Of a stretch of DNA of 64,000 bases, positions 27,801-37,700 are shown piece by piece. The DNA lies in contig NC_049992.1 of NCBI RefSeq assembly GCF_000003815.2, positions 8,927,671 through 8,991,670 of the forward strand, written 5' to 3'. The stretch is from Branchiostoma floridae. Taxonomy: Eukaryota > Chordata > Leptocardii > Amphioxiformes > Branchiostomatidae. Positions within the stretch are counted from its first letter, which is position 1. Every line of letters starts with the position of its first letter. The notes beneath the pieces are model-generated. The model worked only from the letters and a program-made list of their open reading frames with translations, was not told the DNA's origin and searched no databases. The translations under genes and the position numbers were made by a program.

Positions 27801-29564
27801 TTACACTCTTCCAGTGTGTGTCTGCATGTGATTCTTCAGACTACCCAGCTGACTGAATCGCTTGCTGCACTCCACACACTGGTAGGGTTTTTCCCCTGTG
27901 TGAGTTCGCATGTGAATCTTCAGAGTATTCAGAATAGTGAACTGCTTGCTGCATTCCTCACACTTGAATGGCTTCTCTCCGGTGTGAGTTCGCATGTGTT
28001 TCTTCAGATCACCCTGGTTCGTGAACTGCTTGGTGCACTCTTCACACTTGTAGGGCTTCTCCCCAGTGTGGGTCCGCATGTGAGTTTTCAGACTACAGTA
28101 GTGACTGAACTGCTTGCTGCACTCCTCACACTTAAAGGGTTTCTCCCCTGTGTGACTTCGCAAGTGGCTCTTTAAACTACCACAGTTAGTGAACTGCTTG
28201 CTACACTCCTCACACTGGAATGGTTTCTCCCCGGTGTGAGTTCGCATGTGAATCTTCAGATAACCCAGGGTAGTGAACTGCTTGCTACATTCTTCACACT
28301 TGTAGGGTTTCTCCCCTGTGTGAGTTTGCAAGTGTCTCTTTAAACCACCACAGCTAGTGAACTGCTTGCTGCACTCCTCACACTGGAATGGTCTCTCCCC
28401 GGTGTGAGTTTGCATGTGCATCTTCAGTCTACCCAGGGTAGTGAACTGCTTGCTACACTCCTCACACTTGTAGGGTTTCTCCCCTGTGTGAGTTCTCAAG
28501 TGAGTTCTCCAGTGCCCGGGGTCACTGAACTGCTTGCTACATTCCTCACATCTGTAGGGTTTCTCCCCAGTGTGAGTTCGCATGTGAATCCTCAGACCTC
28601 CCTTGGCAGTGAACTGCTTGCTGCACTCCTCACACATGTAGGGTTTTTCACCAGTGTGTGTCCGCATGTGTTTCTTCAGATTACCCTGGTCAGTAAACTG
28701 CTTGCTGCATTCCTCACACTTGTAGGGCTTCTCTCCAGTGTGAGTCCGCATGTGAGTCTTCAGATCACTTATCTGACTGAACTGCTTGCTGCACTCCTTG
28801 CATATGTACGGTTTCTCTCCTGTGTGAGTTCGCATGTGGATCTTAAGATTGCCCTTCTGACTGAACTGTTTATTGCACTCCTCACACCTGTAGGGTTTCT
28901 CACCGGTGTGAGTCATCAGGTGTCTTTTCAAATCACCCTGCTGACGGTATTGCTTGCTGCACTCCTCACACCTGTAGGGTTTCTCCCCTGTGTGAGTGCG
29001 CATGTGTGCCTCCAGATGATGCGACCTACTGAACTTCTTGGTACACTTCTCACACCTGTAAGGCTTCTCTCCAGTGTGAGTTTTCATGTGCTGCTTTAGA
29101 CTAGACATATGTCTGAACTGCTTGCTGCACTCCTCACAAATGTAGGGTTTTTCACCAGTGTGTGTCCGCATGTGTTTCTTCAGATTACCCTGGTCAGTAA
29201 ACTGCTTGCTGCATTCCTCACAATTGTATGGCTTCTCTCCAGTGTGTGTCCGCATGTGTTTCTTCAGAACATCTGTCGTAGTAAACTGCATGTTGCACTC
29301 CTCACAGTTGTAGGGTTTCTCACCGGTGTGAGTCCGAATGTGAGTCTTCAAACTGCCCAGCTGACTGAACTGTCTGCTACACTCCTCACATCGGTAAGGT
29401 TTCTCGCCTGTGTGAGTCCGGATGTGAATCTTCAGACTACTCAGGCAACTGAACTGCTTGCTGCACTCCTCACATTTGTAGTGTTTTGCAGTCACAATTG
29501 TGGCAGCAAACTCTCCTTCCAAACTGTTTTCAATGACATCAGAGCTGATTCCACTAGTTGCCAT
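27801..29564 (-). CDS. Poly-C2H2 zinc-finger protein, 20 fingers
   Basis: Predicted sequence-specific DNA-binding protein in the nucleus. A single coding exon encodes 587 residues: a 28-residue N-terminus (MATSGISSDVIENSLEGEF...) with no KRAB, BTB or SCAN domain, then 20 consecutive C2H2 fingers of 28 residues (consensus CEECSKQF-x5-L-x2-H-x3-H) joined by TGEKP linkers, with TGERP once between fingers 13 and 14. All 20 fingers keep both Cys and both His. I chose the ATG at 29564 because an acceptor TTTACAG ends at 29576; the open frame extends further only into that intron. Fingers 4 and 10 share DQGNLKK, and fingers 13-14 and 15-16 repeat as a pair, so the array grew by internal duplication. 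Minus-strand AATAAA at 26814-26819 is a candidate poly(A) signal. Target unknown. Confidence 0.95.
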   Translation of the reverse strand: MATSGISSDVIENSLEGEFAATIVTAKHYKCEECSKQFSCLSSLKIHIRTHTGEKPYRCEECSRQFSQLGSLKTHIRTHTGEKPYNCEECNMQFTTTDVLKKHMRTHTGEKPYNCEECSKQFTDQGNLKKHMRTHTGEKPYICEECSKQFRHMSSLKQHMKTHTGEKPYRCEKCTKKFSRSHHLEAHMRTHTGEKPYRCEECSKQYRQQGDLKRHLMTHTGEKPYRCEECNKQFSQKGNLKIHMRTHTGEKPYICKECSKQFSQISDLKTHMRTHTGEKPYKCEECSKQFTDQGNLKKHMRTHTGEKPYMCEECSKQFTAKGGLRIHMRTHTGEKPYRCEECSKQFSDPGHWRTHLRTHTGEKPYKCEECSKQFTTLGRLKMHMQTHTGERPFQCEECSKQFTSCGGLKRHLQTHTGEKPYKCEECSKQFTTLGYLKIHMRTHTGEKPFQCEECSKQFTNCGSLKSHLRSHTGEKPFKCEECSKQFSHYCSLKTHMRTHTGEKPYKCEECTKQFTNQGDLKKHMRTHTGEKPFKCEECSKQFTILNTLKIHMRTHTGEKPYQCVECSKRFSQLGSLKNHMQTHTGRV

Positions 29565-30635
29565 GATGACTAAATCTGTAAAGATAAAAGTAACCAATTA
29601 TTTTTCTACCCCCTTTATCATGAGAGACTCATGCCAGCTTAAAACACAATGAAGTTACAAAGTAAATGACAAGGTTGCAGTTGTAGTAACTGGTAAACAT
29701 AAACAGTGTTATGGGTGTTCTATTAGAGATCACCCGCAGGTTGTAACAGTAAAGTAAACACACAGAAAACGTCCTTATTTTCACAAATATAAACCGTTAT
29801 CTGGGTAGCATAGTTTTGCTGCCATTTTGTTTGAAACATGTGACATTTAACGAAGCTGCTGGCGTCATCATTGGTGACCTTGTATATTACAACACTTGTT
29901 TACAGCGGTATCAATTACTCCATGCCCCTATCAGTGCGACTCAACATACGGTCAAACATGAAGTCTGAAGAATCATTGTTCGTTGGGAGATTGGCAGATG
30001 TCTAGGACTTTATGACTAGGACAACTTCTTGTTTGTAGCAGGGGTAAAAAAAAACTTCCTGGAAATTATGCCATGCAAAAAAAGTATTACAAGTTACATG
30101 TAGTTAATTAGTCTTCTTCAGTAGTAAGAGTAAGACCCTCCTTTTTTAGGACCATCTCATATTCACTTCAAGGAGGCTAGGTCCTCCTTCTTCACCCCCT
30201 AAATTACTTTACACCAGAATGGTTATACGAATTTCAATTTCCGAAAAACAATCGTGTCGCCGTAACGCCAGCTTTTTTCAACAGCACTTGTTTCCCTGGG
30301 TCTATTCACAAAGGCATGCTGGAGGAGATGATGGAAACCCCCCCTATGGAAACCAGATGTGGGGGCGCGGAAAACTCTTGCTAGAAAATTCCGGTTCGAG
30401 ACATTTTGCCCCCAGGAGGCCCTGGGCTCGCTTGGTTTAAAAAATAATTTTAATACAATCGGACTAGAGTACATTATGTTTACCTAACATTATGTTTAGA
30501 TGTAAGGTTTTTGTGATGGCCAGTCTTCAAGACGGTACCAAAAATTCAAGGAGAACCACAAACTTCCCAAGTCATGATCATTCGATCACGCCGCGCGTTC
30601 TTTGATAAAGGAAATCAGATGCTTTTCGTACTTAC

Positions 30636-30760
30636 CAGCGACGTCTCCCAGATACAAATGGGTCTTTGATGCTGAATCTTGAGCGTGATGTCTCCAGATG
30701 GATCGACTTAGCGCCTTCAATAACACAAACTTTCACTGTCTTCAAGAGTTGAAATTATCT
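30636..30760 (-). other. Probable 5' noncoding exon of the zinc-finger gene
   Basis: A strong donor (GACGTCGCTG|GTAAGTACG on the minus strand, exon edge 30636) pairs with the acceptor at 29576 just before the zinc-finger start codon. The exon has no ATG-led frame joined to the CDS. Its upstream edge is unknown. The intron between (29,576-30,635) shows no other coding sequence. Confidence 0.5.
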
Positions 30761-31716
30761 CCACATCTGCGTCCGGTCCTCTCCTCAACAGAACAACAAG
30801 CGACCGGAGTACACAGTTATTCATCCGCGACTAAACTTGGATGGTGACAGTGTAAAATAGTGCGGATAGAGAATTTAAAATTATCGGAAATTATGACTCG
30901 GGTTTTGAAACATCACTTCAAATATTTATAAATGGTGACATAATTAACCTTTATAATGGTGCATATTTGCCAGGCATGCATTGTTTCCAAGACTTCATAG
31001 TAAAGAGGTTGCAGTACATGTGACTACCGCATGAGGTGACGATGTCAAAAACATACACCCAACTTGCAAGCAAGTATCTGCAAGCAAGGAGGTTAAAATT
31101 CAAGCCTCCTTGCTGCAAGCTGACGTAGAATATTTCCCTCCCATACTGTTTTGTGAAAGTTCACAAATTCTTAGCCTGGCATCAATCCAACTCTTGCTCT
31201 GACCCTTGCTCTGACCTGCTATTAAGATTTTTTGCCTGCTGAATGGTATGGCACCGACCCGTCTCTATCTAACATTCATTGGCATATTTTACCGGTCGGT
31301 TTACTGCAATTTCTCAAGCAATGCTAATTTGGCAAATGATCAACGCATCATTTTCTCCAGTTACATGTTGCTGTTACAGCTTACCTTTGCCACTTCTTCT
31401 GTGTAAATTATTTTGTCTCTCTGGTCCTGCTAAAAACATAATATCGTAATTGGAACACACCGCGGAATTGCACGGAGAACGGGCGCGTGGTTGGAAGGGG
31501 GTGCACTATACCGGCCGAACGAAACACGGCACAATTAACTGCCGCTATGTACCTTTATACATCCTCTGTTGTTCCTTTCTTTCCTGTTAGTAGTTGCACA
31601 AAACAAAAATCTGCATGAGCATACAAAAAATGGGCGTATACTGACAAGAATTTTCATTTAATTTTGGTCCGTCACAACCGCTATGACGTAAAACTTTACT
31701 GCTGGCCGTAGCATTA

Positions 31717-31770
31717 AAAATGGCGGCGTACGTTCAATTTGACCCATTCAGCCGTAGATCCGGGTGATAA
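31717..31770 (+). promoter_or_regulatory. Possible YY1-type promoter element with short ORF
   Basis: AAAAATGGCGGCGTACG fits the YY1 consensus (AAnATGGCGGC) that marks TATA-less starts. Its ATG opens a 15-codon frame (MAAYVQFDPFSRRSG) ending in TGA, or splicing at a weak GTGATA donor. No downstream exon was recognised, so this is only a candidate first exon or promoter. Confidence 0.25.
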
Positions 31771-32428
31771 TGCAACGGTTCCTCACACTTTTACACGAGT
31801 TGTAGGTCACCAAAAGAAATTCAACATTGCTGTTGAATCATGCTCGTCTTGTGCCGTGAGCACATGTGATTATTATCTACAAATCTGGCGATGAACGTGA
31901 CAGTGTGTTTGTCCCACGACGAGCTCGCCTGCCCCGAAAATGACCTGAAAACTTTTGGCCTTGTTGTCTTCGAATGCATTGTTATCGATGCTTTGTAAAT
32001 TATGTATTGGACACCTAGATGTCTGAAGTGTGCATACCTCAGAAATAACTATTGTTGCATGTGTAGATCTCTTTAAGTTCCACTATTTTTAATCGACCGG
32101 TATAAGGCTTTATTATATATGACCGGTATTATGCCAATGCATGTTAACACTTTGGCTGTCTTGAATCAATTCCTGTGTACTGTCACATTTGAAAAATCTA
32201 AAACTCCTTGGCCAAATCAAGGTTAACAATCTATTTTTCTAAACCTCCTTGGTCAAATAATTGCTATGTATGAAAGCAGTCTTAATGCCCTCCCGATCCC
32301 AAAAAAACACCAAAGGAAAATCTTCTATGAAAAGTCTTTATTATCAAAATAAAGAAGTTGCATCTATTGTGCAAGTTTGGTAAGAAAGTTGCATTTTACA
32401 TACACTGTACATATGTAAGGGTCAGTAG

Positions 32429-32861
32429 TAGGGCTGGGTATCGGTACAGTGTACCGGTACAAAACCGGTTTTTCTTTTTGGACCGGTCCAGAAAAACCGG
32501 ACCTGAAAAAAGTAGGTGGACCGGATGTTGGACCTTTAAGAAAATTAACAGATTATTTGATCAGGAATTCACACGTTTTGGCGCTTGCACATGGAAGAAA
32601 ATGACAAGAGCGAAGCAGATTTTAGTTTATATTAATTTCTACCAAGTTTTACAGTCAATCGTACAGGTGCAGTTAGCGTTTTAGGTTTTTAAAACGCCAG
32701 TGTGAGTCTAATACTCCACCAAACTGATTTCTTTGTAGTAAAATGGACCATTCGTATGATTCAGATTGAATCAGGTCCAGGTTCAGGTCCGGACCTGGAC
32801 CTGATCCTCTGGACCTGAACCGGACCTAGACCTGAAGTTTCTGTACCGGTACCCACCCCTA
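32429..32861. mobile_element. hAT-like MITE 'CCGGT', copy 1 (433 bp)
   Basis: Flanked by an exact 8-bp target duplication GTCAGTAG (32421-32428 and 32862-32869). Terminal inverted repeats are TAGGGCTGGGTATCGGTACA and TAGGGGTGGGTACCGGTACA (2 mismatches in 20). The interior is rich in ACCGGT / GGTCCAGGT motifs and has no transposase. The 8-bp duplication and TAGGG-type termini fit the hAT superfamily. Confidence 0.88.
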
Positions 32862-34445
32862 GTCAGTAGAGTGTCTAAACTATGGAAAAGCTTTCCATGG
32901 CTATCTTTTACATATTAACAGCATCTTTCTACAGTTACCTGATCATATACTTCTAGAAAATTTTCAAATGTACATTGTACAGTATTTGTTACATTTGGCA
33001 TAGGAGCTTATACATGCCTCTATCTGTACACACACATAAAACAAAGGCTTTAAGTGACATATTCATATTGGTTTTGCACAAAAATTATGATTTTTCATCC
33101 ATTGGGGGTCAAATAGTCAATCCTGAAACACACAGATTTACAAGATTTTTTTGTCTGAAATAAAATAACATTGTGGTGTTGCTAGTCATATCATAATGAG
33201 TGTTCTGCATGAGTTGTATTAGTTGTGTATGCTCTGTGGTCATTGTGTTGCTGTACGTGTATGTGTGGCCTGTTTTGATAAATTATCTACATGTACTTTG
33301 TGACTGGTCCACTGTGACAGTAACGTAAGCTGGGAATAAAACTCCTCTGCCTGCTAAACTCCTTCCCCAGCTTATGTTACTGTCTTAAACCACTGCAAGA
33401 TCTACTTGGAGATTAAATGAGAGTTAACTATTGATTCATGACATGACAATGTTTTAACTTATACAATAGACAGATCCTATAGCCCATCCAACTTCAATTG
33501 TACAATGTCACGTAAGACTACAAAAACTTTAACAAGGAGTTGGTCTCGCATAACTTGACTGAAATATCTTTTTTTGATGGACAGTCAAGATCGGTCCATT
33601 TTGAGTTATGCGAGTCAATACTACTACATTCTAAAGATATGACGTTCAAAAATGGAAATCCTACTCTCCAAGCAGAGGTTGTTGGAAAAAAATCGTGATC
33701 CTTTTCTTTCATCATTTTTTTATGGACCGATCTTTCCGATTGGTAGATGAAAAAACGGATGAAAGGAAAAGTTCACGATCCTTTCCACCAACCTCTTCTT
33801 GGAGAGTACATGTATGTAAATCCAATATGCACCTTAAAATCAACTCAAAATGCTCAAGATAAATAGTGGACTTCCATATACATGTAGTTAGGCACTAGAT
33901 CTAGAACTTCATTCTTTGTGTATTTGCACTTATCCACACATATTGAACATAGCCCAATGGCTTCTTATTACAATATTGCAATAAGTGAATTATTCAACAT
34001 TTTGTTACACCCTGTACGAAAAACAATAGGTGATACAAATATGCAATAAAAACTCTGATTCAGAGAACTTAAGCCATGATTAATATCACTGATGGACAAA
34101 AATCATCAATTCACTACTTCAGTAATAGGCATACGGAAAGTCATCTGATAATTTTCATCTATCAAAGATATAAGAATTATACTCTACAAAGTGTCTCTTC
34201 CCTGTGTATGAACGGATATATCATATATTGAAATTCTGGATATCATACTGAACAGTTGCATGAAAGTTATCAAATGTAAGTAGCTTTACATGTTGGACTA
34301 CAATTGATTCATTCATTATGTGACAATTGCTAACTCAAAGAAGCAAAGCCCTTTCAGTTTTGAGTTAAGATCAGAGGCACATAAGTTGGAAGAGTAACAG
34401 TTACATATACCTATTTGGCTAAACATGAATTACAAAGTGTGTATG

Positions 34446-34716
34446 CAGTGTTCTAGCCAGCCTGAAATTTTTTCTGTCCCCTAATTTTTTAACGGAAATC
34501 CTGTTGAGCGCCAGAGGCTTCCACACAATGGTCCTAGGGGGGCGAGAAAATTTTGAAATCAAGACCCTCTGAGATCTTTGCAAAATTTCATTTGTTTAAT
34601 AACTTTACATGAGAATTTTCCTACGTCACAGAGGACAGAATGGCCAAAATTTTTTTCCGTCCCCAGCTGCAAAATTCTGTGCAACGACGGAAAGACGGAT
34701 GCTGGCTTGAACCCTG
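34446..34716. mobile_element. hAT-like MITE 'TAGCCAGC', copy 1 (degraded)
   Basis: The left end CAGTGTTCTAGCCAGCCTG and right end GCTGGCTTGAACCCTG are inverted repeats. The interior shares CGTCCCCAGCTGCAAAAT, GAAAATTTTGAAATC and TCACAGAGGA with the copy at 41,802-42,148. No target duplication is evident. It sits just downstream of the chloride-channel stop codon, probably within its 3' UTR. Confidence 0.75.
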
Positions 34717-34799
34717 TGCTGCAACATGAAATGCATAACATTACAGACTATAAATTCACAGTTTTTAGCCTGTCCGAAGATTGAACAGCTATGGTCCAT

Positions 34800-37700
34800 C
34801 TATACTTTGCTATCTTCTATGCCTTCATCGTCTACATCTGTCACGGTGAAACGAAACTCTTGTCTCGTCGCGCCCTCGTCGCTACTGTCCGACATAAGGC
34901 GGTTATCCTCCTCCTCTGAAGATTCTGTCTGATCTAAGTCTGACATGCGAATGTCGGTGGATGTTTTCCTCTTTTGAGTCTTCGGTGCTTCCATCACGTC
35001 CTCCTGAGTACCTTCAATCGCTTTCCGAACCTGCACGTTTGCGAGGAGACAACACAACACGGAAAGCAGGGCAGTTAGTACGTGATTGTGATTGGAAATA
35101 GAGACGGTAGTGGGCAGTAACAACGACCCTGTCTTATTTTCACATCACAACAGTGGAACTGTCAAACATTGGTGGAACCATATCAACAGTGACAAGAACT
35201 CAGTACCTGAAATCTGTAATCACCTTTCTTGGGTCTAATCCTTTTCTAAGATGTACCTATATATATAGAACTGAAGATTTTGACTTTGGATTTCATACAT
35301 TTCTACAAGATTGTGATTGGAAATGGATATGGTAGTGGGTAGGAACTATGACCCTGTCTTATCTTCACAAGCTTAAGTGAGCCTATGACAGTATCAAAAT
35401 GATATCCCCAGGAAGTACCAGTAAGAAAGCATTTGAAAGCTAACGTAGAATATTTCCCTCCCATACTTTTGTGAAAAGTGACAATGGTGGATCCACAACA
35501 GTGAAAAGAACTCNNNNNNNNNNNNNNNNNNNNNNNNNNNNNNNNNNNNNNNNNNNNNNNNNNNNNNNNNNNNNNNNNNNNNNNNNNNNNNNNNNNNNNN
35601 NNNNNNNNNNNNNGAATAAAACTGCTTATAGAATATAAGCATGATATATATAATATGGATATGATATTATACGAGAATGATATTTACCCTCTACGACTTT
35701 GGACATATTTCATCTTCACCAGGGTTTTCCTCCATTGGCAAACTTTTATTTCAACTCTACATCAAGTTTAATGTCTCAAACAGCGAGTGTATGCAGATAA
35801 GATTTTGTGGAACAAATTGATAAAGTGCTTTCACATTGATAGATTTGGAAACCCAAATAAATCTATTTGAGTGCTGAAAAAAGATGGTCATAAACAAATG
35901 TAGCTGCAATACAATTAAGTGGTAAGATTAAGATTAGTAAAAAAAAGGCAAACATTTCAATTGAATATCTGAGTGTGTGATTTTCATGATTATCTATCTA
36001 CCTTGCACTGTGTGAATGTGACGCAAAAATTCTTAAAGTCAAAACTTTCGTCTCCTAAGGTGTTATAATGTTACACTACTTCTCTTCTGTTGTTTCTCAT
36101 TCTTCTAGTTTTGCTGCATTGTGGTGATGGGTAGGGAAGGACTAACTACATTGTATTTATGTGCGGGTGATTGTGGGGGTGGGGGACTTGTTTGTGGTCC
36201 ATCACACAGTGTGCAATCTAAGACTATAAGTATATATAGCAAACATCATCATATCTTTTTCTGCCCTACCATTGGTGAGGGACTGCCCCGATCTGTCAAC
36301 CAAAAATAAAACATATAACATTTAAATCATGTCTGCAATGGAGAATCAAATAAAAGATTAAGAATGTGATGTTTAAAAAATTTGAATTGAGTGAGATACA
36401 AACAAAGCTGGATGCAGGTGATGAATTGTTTTTTATACCCTGCAACAAAAAAAGTATTTTTTCCACTACAGAGAGCTTCAAAATTGAGGAAAATAAGCTT
36501 GAAAACCTGTTATGTGGTGAGACAAGAACCTACTATAAATAATTATTATATCAAAAGGATTAACTCTTTAAAGTAAGGTTAATTTTGCAAAGCTGATGAA
36601 CTTAGTAAGTGGGGAGGTATAGCCAAAATCTAATACATACTACAGAGGTAAATATTTAGAACTCTGTAAAATCAAATCAAATTCCTAATTAGCAACTTTA
36701 GCCATATATAGCCTGGGCAGAATCATTTCATATGATATCATAAAATTTAAGGTTCTTGTGTTCAAGAAATGCATATGAACAGCAAGTATAGAGGTATCAA
36801 TATGCAGTATTCAGTTTGAACTGGTTTGGTAAAAATAAAAGAAATCTGAATTTATGTTGTTTCAACATTCTAAGCCAGAAGATTTTCTGTCTTTTATGAT
36901 AATCCATATGGAACAGCCCTCATGCCATGCATTATGATATAAACATGCAATAAGAAGCGCTGGATCCATGTGAAGAGTTACCTGTTCTTAAAGATATAGA
37001 CTTCAACACATGGATTAACAATAGCCCTTCCTGTCACTACCAAGTGATTAACATTGAAAAAAATGCAGAAAACTTAAGGGCACTTTACAAAATATTATCT
37101 TTAATAGTGCAGGCTTATTTTCATTCTACTTTAACAAAAAATTGAGGACAGTAAGAGTCAAAAGGAAAATTTTTAAGAAAACATTCATGTGATAAAATAA
37201 ACATGTTGGTGCCAATGCTAATGCATACTTGGTAGATACAGGAAGGATTAGGCCAAAACAATGCAATTGCCTGGTCTTCAGTCCATCAAGCTTGTCTATT
37301 GTACCTTTGATTTTTAAAATTGGATACTTCTTCAAAGTGACAAAATGTCATGCAAAATCCTTTCTTTGTTTTATTGAAATCAGATCTTTGAATCTGAGCC
37401 AGTAAAATTATTCCCCTTTTACATGTTATCTTTTTCAATTCACTGTGAAGTTTAAGACCAACCAAGTGCATTCAGGCACAGCCTTATGGTGAGTTCACAC
37501 GTGTGTACATATTCAAGTCTGTATGAGGTCCGCATGGAGTCCTTAGCCTCTACCAGGCTCCATAGGTCGCAGTGTGTAAAATGATTAGAAATTGGACAAA
37601 TATAGATGCATAACATGCCAGAGAAGTTAGCTAGCCAAAGAGTATGGTTTGTGACCCACCTAACTCCTCTGGCATGTTATCTGTCTATATTTGTTCTATC

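Larger units (their letters stand above)
30800..34799. other. Intergenic region between zinc-finger and chloride-channel genes
   Basis: No gene recognised. It contains a hAT-like MITE (32,429-32,861), part of a second hAT-like MITE (34,446-34,716), a possible TATA-less promoter at about 31,700-31,770, and probably the 3' UTR of the chloride-channel gene. Minus-strand AATAAA at 32337-32342 is one candidate poly(A) site. Confidence 0.5.

Noticed and set aside
28404-29573. Plus-strand open frames of 231 and 154 codons
   Set aside because: Shadows of the C2H2 repeat on the opposite strand; the periodic finger codons keep the antisense frame open.
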